Shown piece by piece: positions 1 through 6,331 of a stretch of 50,353 nucleotides of DNA. The number at the start of each line of letters is the position of its first letter. The first letter of the stretch is position 1. Source of the DNA: an uncultured Clostridia bacterium. Lineage in GTDB: Bacteria > Bacillota > Clostridia > Peptostreptococcales > Anaerovoracaceae. Made by a program: the position numbers and the translations under genes. The stretch lies in the NCBI GenBank assembly GCA_945828095.1, contig CALZOZ010000007.1:1-50353 (forward strand). Direction: 5' to 3'. The notes beneath the pieces were generated by a model. The model made no database searches, was not told the DNA's origin, and saw nothing but the letters and a program-made list of their open reading frames with translations.

Positions 1-536
1 TAAGCGGGGACAAGCATTTTGACACTGTTGCTAAAATAATCAGAAGACAGCTTGATCCAGGAAAAAGCATAAAGCGGGCAGAAACAATAAAGGATGCCAT
101 ACTGTCTGATGTTAAAAATGCGAGCAGTCTTTCAATGGCATCGGACCTTATAAAGCTGCAGTTCGGTGAAGCTGACGGGGAAGCATTCTATCAGAAGATG
201 AAGGAGTTGTTTTTCAATGAATTTAAGCTTTTAACAGGATGCGAGAAAGAGTCAAGACAGACTTTTATGGGCGAATACTATGATGCTTACTATGAGGACC
301 CGGTCGGAGAGGTAATTAAGAATAACTGCAGGTATGAAAAAGCCCATGGAGAGCTCGTGAAACTGCTTACAGAGTTGACGGATGGTATTGGTGGAATGGA
401 AAGTGAGCTTTTTAGTAAGCTTGATAATCTGGTCGCTAAAATGCAGGAAGAAAGCGGTATTATATGCCGTGGTGCCTACCTGATGGGAGTAAGAGACGAA
501 GATAGAGCAAGGGACTTGCATGAGATATCTTGCTAA
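1..536 (+). CDS. PIN-like domain protein, C-terminal part (5' end outside window)
   Basis: The reading frame is open from base 3 to the stop at 536, so the gene starts before the window. The visible protein begins with SGDKHFD followed by an amphipathic stretch. This matches residues 91-97 and the following region of the PIN-like protein at 13057 (SGDKHFD, then SIKRA, then a helix ending EGEAF). The two are clearly paralogues. This copy has about 90 extra C-terminal residues that look helical and acidic. PIN-like domains are metal-dependent RNases, and the Asp residues of SGDKHFD would be part of the acidic site. The N-terminal half, including the first catalytic Asp, is not visible, so activity cannot be judged. 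A coiled-coil gene follows 61 bases downstream. Confidence 0.7.
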   Translation, partial: SGDKHFDTVAKIIRRQLDPGKSIKRAETIKDAILSDVKNASSLSMASDLIKLQFGEADGEAFYQKMKELFFNEFKLLTGCEKESRQTFMGEYYDAYYEDPVGEVIKNNCRYEKAHGELVKLLTELTDGIGGMESELFSKLDNLVAKMQEESGIICRGAYLMGVRDEDRARDLHEISC

Positions 537-597
537 ACTTGTTAGTGGCTCCAATTTGTTATATAATATAAAAGGAAAGAAAGGGAGGAACACGGAT

Positions 598-1107
598 ATG
601 AAATACACATCAGCAGAGGCAGCAAAACTGCTCAGAAGCCTTAATGAAGAACACTCTTTGCTTAAGGAGGAAATCAGAAAAAAATCGACTTTTCTTGCGG
701 CAATGGGAGAAGACCCGGAAACAGTAAGGCCGGAGTTTAACTTGGTAGAATCATTGCACAAACTGAATCAGCTGGAAGAAAGAATTAGAAGTGTAAAACA
801 TGCTCTGAACGTTTTCAATTCAACTACGGTTATCCCTGAGATTGGCATGACTATCGACCAGGCACTCATATACATACCGCAGCTCTCATATCAGAAACAG
901 CTGCTCAGCGAAATGGCATCAAGGCTTCCTAAGCAGAGAGATACGGGCGGTTATCTCAGGGCAACGTCGGTGGTGGATTATGTATACGCCAATTACGATA
1001 TTGAAGAAGCCAAGAAAGAACTTAAGGATGTTTCGGATAAATTGGCACAGGTGCAGCTTGCACTGGATCTGGCCAACTCAACCATGTCATTTGACATTCC
1101 GGAATAA
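598..1107 (+). CDS. Hypothetical coiled-coil protein, DIP1984-like layout
   Basis: This is a soluble protein of 169 aa with no signal peptide or membrane segment. The start chosen is ATG 598, preceded by AAGGGAGG with 9 bases spacing. An earlier in-frame ATG at 520 overlaps the previous gene and has no ribosome site. Residues 1-75 and 130-165 are long charged helices. The middle contains a short conserved-looking block (IPEIGMTIDQAL). The layout, N-terminal coiled coil, middle hairpin and C-terminal helix ending in a short hydrophobic motif, resembles the DIP1984/septicolysin family, but only distantly. Function is unknown. It probably shares a transcript with the upstream PIN-like gene. Confidence 0.65.
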   Translation: MKYTSAEAAKLLRSLNEEHSLLKEEIRKKSTFLAAMGEDPETVRPEFNLVESLHKLNQLEERIRSVKHALNVFNSTTVIPEIGMTIDQALIYIPQLSYQKQLLSEMASRLPKQRDTGGYLRATSVVDYVYANYDIEEAKKELKDVSDKLAQVQLALDLANSTMSFDIPE

Positions 1108-1345
1108 GTGAGAAGATAAAAGACTTTCCGGTTGCAGTTGTCAGCAAAACCTCGCAGCGGTTACATGAAAAGGTAAATGTTCAAATGCAAGGTCAGGCGT
1201 TATTCATCTGTTATATATTATAGTTTAGGTTCATGATTTACAGAGCGAATAATTAATAATCCTGGCAGCTGCAGCGAAAACTTATCGGCGGGGGAAGTTC
1301 GGTTTCAACCTGCCTTATATACTATGAATCAAAATGGGGGAAGAG

Positions 1346-2020
1346 ATGAAAACAGTTCGCGAGTGGATAAAAGAAACAGATATTGATAAACTGACAGATA
1401 CATATTTTTACGAGTATCCAATCGAATACGAAAGATATATTAACTCTGAAAAAACGGTTTCTGAGATAAAAGATGCTTATCGCAAGCGGTTTTATGAATT
1501 TATAGAACAGCTTAAATCAATAGAACCAAAGACACTTAGTGATGACGAAAGGGGAATCTTCTTTTGCCATAAGGCATATGGAAGAGATATGAAAAACCCG
1601 GAAACGGTTCTCTGTATTGAATCCGACATTTTGAAATGCGGCAATCCGCAGACTTACAGCTGGATATTGACGGATTTTGACGAGATAATGGGATATTACA
1701 TCGCTGAAACGGAATCAACAATCAAAAGTATAAATGATGTTCTGGCGCAGATAATTTACGAAATGACATTTTTCGGGTACTCCCAAGAGGACATCGAGAA
1801 GGGTCGACTGGAATTAGAAGAGGCAGCAAAAGAAGCTGATGAAGGAAAAGTCGTTTCTATGGAAAGAGCTTTTGCAGATCTGGGCATAGAACCACAGCCA
1901 CGCGATGAAGAGGACACCGAGATGCTCGGGAAAATTTATTCGATGGAAAACGAGTACAATCAGTACTGGCTTAGGAAAGAGGTTGAAAAAGTCAGAGAGC
2001 AGCTGAATAAAAAGCTATAA
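1346..2020 (+). CDS. DUF6557-like hypothetical protein
   Basis: This is a 224 aa soluble, acidic protein. It begins MKTVREWIKETD and contains aromatic-rich helices (residues 15-60) and a long Glu/Lys C-terminal helix. The family is recognised from the N-terminal VREW...D..L...YFYEYP pattern, which I associate with DUF6557, a family of unknown function common in Clostridia. ATG 1346 is preferred over ATG 1334 because GGGGGAAG sits just upstream of it and the family starts at MKTVRE. The gene stands alone. The preceding 240 bases hold no gene, and a convergent small antitoxin-like gene ends 7 bases after the stop, with no obvious terminator between them. Confidence 0.6.
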   Translation: MKTVREWIKETDIDKLTDTYFYEYPIEYERYINSEKTVSEIKDAYRKRFYEFIEQLKSIEPKTLSDDERGIFFCHKAYGRDMKNPETVLCIESDILKCGNPQTYSWILTDFDEIMGYYIAETESTIKSINDVLAQIIYEMTFFGYSQEDIEKGRLELEEAAKEADEGKVVSMERAFADLGIEPQPRDEEDTEMLGKIYSMENEYNQYWLRKEVEKVREQLNKKL

Positions 2021-2027
2021 CAATGAC

Positions 2028-2213
2028 TTATTCACCCCTTCTTGCTGCTGCGATTTCAGCTTCAATTTCTTCTTCTGTCATAAATCCGCAACGAGCTGCA
2101 TGAGCACGCATTTCGATAAACGCATTCATGGCTGCACTTGAAGAAGTCTGCTGGCTGTTTTCCTCAGTGTATGGATTTTTTACTCCCTGAGAAAAATCGT
2201 ATTCCGTTTTCAT
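2028..2213 (-). CDS. Small antitoxin-like protein (orphan)
   Basis: A 61 aa protein is encoded on the minus strand. The ribosome site AGGAGGTGA lies 5 bases before ATG 2213, which rules out the earlier ATG at 2255. The N-terminus MKTEYDFSQGVKNPY is the leader seen on many small clostridial type II antitoxins. The C-terminal half (EMRAHAARCGFMTEEEIEAE) is an amphipathic helix resembling antitoxin neutralising arms. No ribbon-helix-helix or AbrB domain is visible and no toxin gene follows, so it is either an orphan antitoxin or one acting in trans. It has its own strong promoter. Confidence 0.6.
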   Translation of the reverse strand: MKTEYDFSQGVKNPYTEENSQQTSSSAAMNAFIEMRAHAARCGFMTEEEIEAEIAAARRGE

Positions 2214-2274
2214 AAAATCACCTCCTGGTTTGATAAGATTACTGGTATGGTACATTGAATTTGGATTTAACTAT

Positions 2275-2303
2275 ATTATAAGTGTTAAAAAATCGCGAGT
2301 CAA
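2275..2303 (-). promoter_or_regulatory. Sigma-70-type promoter of the small antitoxin gene
   Basis: On the minus strand, TTGACT (2298-2303) and TATAAT (2275-2280) are separated by exactly 17 bases. The start codon lies about 60 bases downstream at 2213. Confidence 0.75.
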
Positions 2304-2336
2304 GTTTCTAAAGAGATAAGAAGGAGACGAATAATA

Positions 2337-2717
2337 ATGATTAAGGAGATAGATGTTACAAAAAAGCCATCACCAGATCAGATAAAAATGCTGAATATGG
2401 CGTCTGCATTTCCTGTTTCTGAGGATGATGAATATCCGGAGTCCACAGAAGAAGGGCTGCTTCAATTCAAGAAGGCTGCAAATGGGGCGAAGACGAAAAC
2501 GATAGATGAATATATGGCTATGGATTATAAATTGAAGGTGGTGGAGGATCCGGACGAAGGAGGCTTCGTGGCTTTTTATCCAGAGCTTCCTGGATGCATA
2601 ACTTGCGGTGAGACACTGGAAGAGGTGACCGAAAATGCATTGGATGCAAAAAGAGTATGGTTTGAAGCGGCAATTGAGGACGGATTTATGAAGAAAGCCA
2701 GTAAAAATGTCAAATAA
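2337..2717 (+). CDS. Antitoxin fusion: BrnA-like N-terminal arm plus HicB-like domain
   Basis: This is a 126 aa cytoplasmic protein. Residues 1-48 (MIKEIDV..P..QIKML...P...ED.EYPESTEE.L..F) match the N-terminal arm that in BrnA-like antitoxins precedes a ribbon-helix-helix. Residues about 53-118 form a complete HicB-like domain (KTIDEYMAMDYKLKV, DPDEGGFVAFYPELPGC, then TLEEVTENA). HicB domains neutralise HicA mRNA interferases. No HicA gene is present, and the next gene is an MNT nucleotidyltransferase. The C-terminus lacks the extra DNA-binding domain of longer HicB proteins. The start at 2337 has AAGGAGA 7-13 bases upstream. The gene overlaps nothing and is followed 13 bases later by the MNT start. 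The fusion could be a decayed or repurposed antitoxin. Confidence 0.75.
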   Translation: MIKEIDVTKKPSPDQIKMLNMASAFPVSEDDEYPESTEEGLLQFKKAANGAKTKTIDEYMAMDYKLKVVEDPDEGGFVAFYPELPGCITCGETLEEVTENALDAKRVWFEAAIEDGFMKKASKNVK

Positions 2718-2730
2718 GGAAGTGAAGGCT

Positions 2731-3024
2731 ATGTTAAAATTTGAAGACATCCAAAGGACAGTTGCCAAATATGGAAAAGAATATGGAGCCCAAAATATTT
2801 ATCTTTTTGGGTCTTATGCTCGAGGCGATGCAAGCGAACATAGTAATGTAAATTTAAGAATTGATAAGGGTAGTATTATTGGTGGTATTGCACTTGCCGG
2901 ACTCCTGCTTGATATTGAAGGGGAACTCGGTGTACAAGTCGATTTAGTCACGACAGGAAGCCTGAGTGAAGACTTCTTATCTGCTATTAGCAAAGAGGAG
3001 AAACTTTTATATGCAAACCACTAA
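2731..3024 (+). CDS. mntA: MntA-type minimal nucleotidyltransferase with altered active site
   Basis: This is a 97 aa protein of the polymerase-beta minimal nucleotidyltransferase family. In HEPN-MNT modules these proteins act as the antitoxin by AMPylating HepT. The GSYARGD motif (residues 27-33) is intact. The following catalytic pair, normally S-D-x-D-L, reads S-N-V-N-L (N39, N41), so both metal-binding Asp are Asn. The third acidic position (VDLV, D71) remains. Each change is explained by a single G-to-A (gat to aat). Without these Asp the enzyme should not transfer nucleotides. The start chosen is ATG 2731 behind GTGAAGG. It overlaps the HepT stub start by 14 bases, as in intact operons. 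Confidence 0.8.
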   Translation: MLKFEDIQRTVAKYGKEYGAQNIYLFGSYARGDASEHSNVNLRIDKGSIIGGIALAGLLLDIEGELGVQVDLVTTGSLSEDFLSAISKEEKLLYANH

Positions 3025-3103
3025 ATCTGCAGATTTAGCCATAATGCTGTGGGCACGATTGAGTGGAATAACTGAAGGAGCTAGTTGGTTGTTATGGTTT
3101 TGA
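3011..3103 (+). pseudogene. HepT stub (5' end of HEPN toxin gene)
   Basis: A 30-codon frame starts with ATG 3011 overlapping the MNT stop, the usual arrangement of mntA-hepT. The first 11 residues, MQTTKSADLAI, fit the start of clostridial HepT proteins. After that the sequence no longer resembles the family and stops at 3101. The catalytic HEPN motif is absent. The divergence point falls just before the sequence GATTGAGTGGAATAACT, which also follows other truncated genes in this window. Confidence 0.5.
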
Positions 3104-3167
3104 AATTGCAATGACGTGGAAACACTGCTTAAAACTGACTACATATGAAATGGAGTAATTGGAACCC

Positions 3168-4025
3168 ATGAAAAAGCTGTATTTTTGGTATAATAATCTT
3201 TCAAAACGTGTTAGGGACAGTGTTATCACTTCTATAACTACAATGGGACTGATTTCAACAGTACTGTCCATAATAGGTATTTCGTTAGGGGACTGGAAAG
3301 GGTCAAGTATTATAATACGAATAGGAGTTGTAATTGGTCTATTCTTAGTGATATTTGGTGTGGCCTATTATATAATTGGAAAAGTTTTTAGAGACTCCGT
3401 AAAAACTACGATTAGAAAAACTCCGGTTTCAATAGGTTGTGGAGATATTTTTAACGCTTCTGGAATGAGAGTGATAGGATGCGATACACATTTTGATACT
3501 AGAGTTGACGATGTTGTAATATCAAAGAACTCATTACATAGCCAATTAGTTTTGAACCATAGCGTAAAAGAAGAAATTGAACAGATCGTTGATGTGGAAG
3601 CAAAAAAACTTAAGTTAAAGAAAAACAAGGATGGTTTATATGACTTTCCACTGGGAACGATTATAAGATATGATAGTAGCGTTGATGGTTATACATATTT
3701 GATGCTTGCAATGACAAAATTAAATTCACAACACGAAGCACATACAAATATGGCTGACTTTGAGTCAATGCTTATGAAGATGTGGAAAGAGATTAACCGT
3801 GTATATGCTCGGAATGATGTTGTATTACCTATATTAGGTACAGGTATTTCTAGGTTTGATGATGGTCCCAAAGACCCTGAAGATTTATTACGATGCATGT
3901 TGTGTACGCTTAACAGTAGCGGAGTAACTTTAAAATCAAATGTTAAAATAGTTATTTATGGTGACGCTAAAAAGATTTCTTTATATGAGTATAGAAATTT
4001 ATTTAATGTGATACAAAGGAGGTAA
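3168..4025 (+). CDS. thsA: Type II Thoeris effector ThsA (transmembrane plus Macro domain)
   Basis: This is a 285 aa membrane protein. Residues about 17-38 and 47-72 are two hydrophobic helices, so the protein is anchored in the membrane with the rest cytoplasmic. From about residue 85 the sequence is a Macro-like fold: CGDIFNASG near the start, GCDTHFDT next, and LPILGTGISRFDDGP in the second half, the positions of the ligand-binding loops in Macro domains. This is the architecture of type II Thoeris ThsA (ThsA_Macro, formerly DUF6430). By family knowledge, a TIR-made ADP-ribose derivative binds the Macro domain and triggers membrane toxicity on phage infection. TTG 3159 is an alternative start close to GGAG. 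The gene is AT-rich compared with its flanks. Its 3' end (ACAAAGGAGGTAA) contains the ribosome site of thsB. Confidence 0.85.
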   Translation: MKKLYFWYNNLSKRVRDSVITSITTMGLISTVLSIIGISLGDWKGSSIIIRIGVVIGLFLVIFGVAYYIIGKVFRDSVKTTIRKTPVSIGCGDIFNASGMRVIGCDTHFDTRVDDVVISKNSLHSQLVLNHSVKEEIEQIVDVEAKKLKLKKNKDGLYDFPLGTIIRYDSSVDGYTYLMLAMTKLNSQHEAHTNMADFESMLMKMWKEINRVYARNDVVLPILGTGISRFDDGPKDPEDLLRCMLCTLNSSGVTLKSNVKIVIYGDAKKISLYEYRNLFNVIQRR

Positions 4026-4028
4026 ACT

Positions 4029-4592
4029 ATGGTAAACAGAACGGCAAATTATACGGCATTTTATGTTTCAGAACCGTTTAGTGCAACAAGTTTAGGTGCG
4101 AATGCGACACCCGACTTTATTTATTATAATCAATTGCGAGCATGGAAAGGTGCTGATAGTTCTTTTCCTTTTGTTGATGCTCACGCAAAAACATATAATG
4201 TTCGTGACGGTAGTGAGTGGGAAACTCTGAAGAAAAGATTGCACGAAAGACTTAATATGTCAAAGAATATTGTATTATTCTTGAGTGAAAATACAAAGAA
4301 CAGTAGAGCTTTGCGTGAGGAACTGGATTATGGGATTAATAAAAAGGGATTACCCGTAATTGTGATTTATCCGGATTTTAAAGATAAGACAGATATTGCA
4401 AGTTCCTCTGGTATTCGCAAACAGGTTAAGGATTTGTGGGATAAAGTTCCTGTCTTTAGGGATAATATGAGCAAGGTTGCAACACTTCATGTGCCATACA
4501 AAAAAGCTTTGATTACAAGTGCATTAAAAGATGCTGATTTTAAAGTACAAAGCATGACAAATGCAGGTGCTTATTATTACACTCTTTATTAG
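4029..4592 (+). CDS. thsB: Type II Thoeris sensor ThsB (TIR-like NADase)
   Basis: This is a 187 aa soluble protein with a TIR-like (ThsB, formerly DUF1863) domain. The first strand is NYTAFYVSEPFS. A D..AKTYNVRDGSEWETLKKRL region follows, then the central strand KNIVLFLSENTKNSRALREELDYGI. E98 in that block aligns with the catalytic Glu of TIR NADases, and PVIVIYP follows as the next strand. In Thoeris, ThsB uses NAD+ after infection to make an ADP-ribose signal for ThsA. The gene begins 3 bases after thsA and must be co-translated with it. No third thsB-like gene is nearby, so this is a one-sensor system. A separate promoter starts the next locus 48 bases downstream. Confidence 0.85.
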   Translation: MVNRTANYTAFYVSEPFSATSLGANATPDFIYYNQLRAWKGADSSFPFVDAHAKTYNVRDGSEWETLKKRLHERLNMSKNIVLFLSENTKNSRALREELDYGINKKGLPVIVIYPDFKDKTDIASSSGIRKQVKDLWDKVPVFRDNMSKVATLHVPYKKALITSALKDADFKVQSMTNAGAYYYTLY

Positions 4593-4639
4593 TAGCTTTT
4601 TCTTTGATGGCAATATTCTTGTGCAAAAAAAGAAACCTG

Positions 4640-4668
4640 TTGACATAAAAACAAGAGAAGCATATAAT
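4640..4668 (+). promoter_or_regulatory. Consensus promoter of the repeat RNA / PBECR4 locus
   Basis: TTGACA (4640-4645) and TATAAT (4663-4668) are separated by 17 bases, a perfect sigma-70 consensus. Transcription should start at about 4675, at the first base of the structured RNA and 200 bases before the coding start. Confidence 0.85.
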
Positions 4669-4675
4669 AATATTA

Positions 4676-4825
4676 AAGATAGGTATGCCTATCATGGTGA
4701 GCTGACACCCTAAAAATCTGATAGATAAGCCGGTTCGTGAGCCGGACGGTTGGAGAGCAACAGAAAAACTCTATAGATTAGCCGCATTCGTAGGGTGGCA
4801 AGTTGGCAGACAACAGAAAAATCAG
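4676..4825 (+). ncRNA. Tandem-repeat structured leader RNA (three two-hairpin units)
   Basis: Three successive units each consist of a first hairpin, a second hairpin and an A-rich tail. Unit 0 (4676-4720) has stems GATAGG/CCTATC (4678-4693) and GGTG/CACC (4696-4709), then CTAAAAATCTG. Unit 1 (4721-4772) has CCGGTT/AGCCGG with loop CGTG (4730-4745) and GTTG/CAAC (4749-4761), then AGAAAAACTCT. Unit 2 (4773-4825) has GCCGC/GTGGC (4781-4799) and GTTG/CAAC (4802-4814), then AGAAAAATCAG. Units 1 and 2 align over 52 bases with ATAGAT at the start of each. The stems differ in sequence but keep pairing. A terminator hairpin follows and then the PBECR4 gene. This is the layout of type III antitoxin RNAs; a ligand-sensing leader is the alternative. 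Confidence 0.65.
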
Positions 4826-4831
4826 CATGTT

Positions 4832-4859
4832 AAAAGGTTGTTCTTCGGAGCAACCTTTT
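4832..4859 (+). terminator. Terminator/attenuator between the repeat RNA and the PBECR4 gene
   Basis: A 12-bp stem (4832-4843 with 4848-4859, one U-G pair) is closed by a TTCG tetraloop. The 3' arm ends in TTTT and is followed by GTTGT. It lies 17 bases before the coding start, so full-length mRNA requires partial read-through. Confidence 0.75.
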
Positions 4860-4876
4860 GTTGTAGGGGAGAGATT

Positions 4877-5506
4877 ATGGCAAAATGTAAAAATGTGGAT
4901 ATTAAAACAGCGATTAAAATTGTGACGGATGCAGCGAAGCAATATGATGAGCGATTGAATGATCGTAACTTTATGGTTGTGTATCAAGAAGGTTCAGAAA
5001 CAAAAACTGTTCAGTTTGGTTTTAGAGATATGAACTTCCTTCATTTGACGGGTATTGAAACTACTTTGAAGGCAAAGCAGTTTTACAGAGCATGTTTAGA
5101 TCATAAACTGGCAGAACGAGATATAATCAACTTTACAAAAGGGAAAATACAACAGAAGCTTGCGGTGTTGCCATTTTTGTCAGATGTTTTATACAATAAC
5201 TGTATGATAGGATATTCCATTAATAATGGTGTATACCTTAAGGCAGATTATTTTGTAGGTAACACAAAAGCAGTTTTAAGCGTTGGCTTTCGATTTGGAA
5301 AAACTGTGGACTACCCTGTTACATTATATAATGGGGATGTCCGCAAAATGATTAGCCCAGTATGTAAGGTGCTAGCGATATTTTCTAAGGCATACAATGA
5401 GGGAAAGTATAACGAGTGTACATATTTATCAAAAGGGCAGCAGATTGACAAGCTGAGATTAGATAAAGAGTCAAAAGGATTGCTGGAAGAAACTCTATTT
5501 AGCTAA
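4877..5506 (+). CDS. PBECR4-domain nuclease-like protein, candidate RNase toxin
   Basis: This is a 209 aa soluble protein. Residues about 14-50 form the lead helix and strand (AAKQYDERLNDRNFMVVY). Then come NFLHLTGIETTLKAKQFYRACLDHKLAERDI (about 53-85), a long helix KLAVLPFLSDVLY, and the core strands YLKADYFVGNTKAVLSVGF. The FLHLTGI...FY..CL..KL pattern is that of PBECR4 (phage-Barnase-EndoU-colicin E5/D-RelE-like nuclease 4, BECR fold). These domains are predicted RNases found on mobile elements. ATG 4877 follows GGGGAGAG. The earlier ATG 4838 would start inside the terminator hairpin and is rejected. The gene is expressed from the 4640 promoter through the repeat RNA and attenuator. No protein antitoxin gene adjoins it. 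Toxicity is inferred from fold and layout, not shown. Confidence 0.7.
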   Translation: MAKCKNVDIKTAIKIVTDAAKQYDERLNDRNFMVVYQEGSETKTVQFGFRDMNFLHLTGIETTLKAKQFYRACLDHKLAERDIINFTKGKIQQKLAVLPFLSDVLYNNCMIGYSINNGVYLKADYFVGNTKAVLSVGFRFGKTVDYPVTLYNGDVRKMISPVCKVLAIFSKAYNEGKYNECTYLSKGQQIDKLRLDKESKGLLEETLFS

Positions 5507-5584
5507 TTGTAAATGATTGGTATATGTTGCTACATACAAACTTAAAAAAATTTTTTATACATACAATGTGAGGAGCGAAAATAC

Positions 5585-6310
5585 ATGAAAGTATGGTGTG
5601 TAAAAGACGCAGGAGGCAGACTGTTAAAAAATATGAGTTCTAGTTTTCCTGACTTACCGAAAGCTTTGCCATGGGTAGAGCCATCTATTAATTGTTTACA
5701 TAAAGAGAGTGTGCTATCTTTCATGGTTGGCAATGTGGAGTGTGCTATCCTTTCAATGTGTTCCTTAATGGAGCATGTCTTGAGACTGGCGGTTATAAAT
5801 AAAGAAGAATGTGGATTGCAACGCCCTGAATCGATATCTCAAATAGATAAATATAATAGCTTAACAGCCATTATTGATGCAGCATCAGGACAAGATGTGT
5901 TTACTGGATGTGATGAAGAATGGTGGAGAGCAGTATCTAAAAATATAAGAAATAAATCTGCACACTACTTGCTTCCGACAATTCTGAGAAATTGTGCAAC
6001 AGAACCTAAGCTTAAACATTACATTAATGACTATGAATTGCCAGAAAATAACGATGAATGGTATTATGAGCGTTATATCACTGACTGGGGCGCATTTTAT
6101 CATAGTGCGGGATGGAACTTGGCGGTTAATTTTTTAAATGACGCGACGGAAGAGATTAGAATTATAATCAATAATACTAACTGGGTCGGAGATGAATCTT
6201 GGTGGCTCTCAATGAAAGAAGCATATGAAGCGTTCTTTGAATACGAATGGTCTGTAGATAATGTTAAAAGAAGTTTTGAAGACGCATATAAGGAGTTTGG
6301 GCAAAGATAA
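5585..6310 (+). CDS. HEPN-family protein with RX4H motif
   Basis: This is a 241 aa soluble protein. Residues 44-70 form a helix typical of HEPN folds (SFMVGNVECAILSMCSLMEHVLRLAV). Residues 122-127 read RNKSAH, the R-x4-H motif of HEPN endoribonucleases, placed after the expected second long helix. The C-terminal 100 residues are Trp-rich and helical with no recognised domain. GTGAGGAG lies 9 bases before ATG 5585, and TACAAT (5562-5567) is a possible -10 box. An Mrr-like nuclease starts 21 bases after the stop, so the two probably form an operon. A defence role, with RNA cleavage on infection, is plausible from the motif and neighbours but not established. Confidence 0.65.
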   Translation: MKVWCVKDAGGRLLKNMSSSFPDLPKALPWVEPSINCLHKESVLSFMVGNVECAILSMCSLMEHVLRLAVINKEECGLQRPESISQIDKYNSLTAIIDAASGQDVFTGCDEEWWRAVSKNIRNKSAHYLLPTILRNCATEPKLKHYINDYELPENNDEWYYERYITDWGAFYHSAGWNLAVNFLNDATEEIRIIINNTNWVGDESWWLSMKEAYEAFFEYEWSVDNVKRSFEDAYKEFGQR

Positions 6311-6331
6311 GATTAAACAGAGGTGAAAGTA

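Noticed and set aside
4676-4825. CRISPR array
   Set aside because: Units are only partly similar, differ in length, contain internal hairpins, and there are no cas genes.
4676-4860. Known riboswitch (purine, preQ1, guanidine, c-di-AMP types)
   Set aside because: The conserved loops of these classes are not visible, and the tandem organisation does not fit. A new ligand-binding class cannot be excluded.
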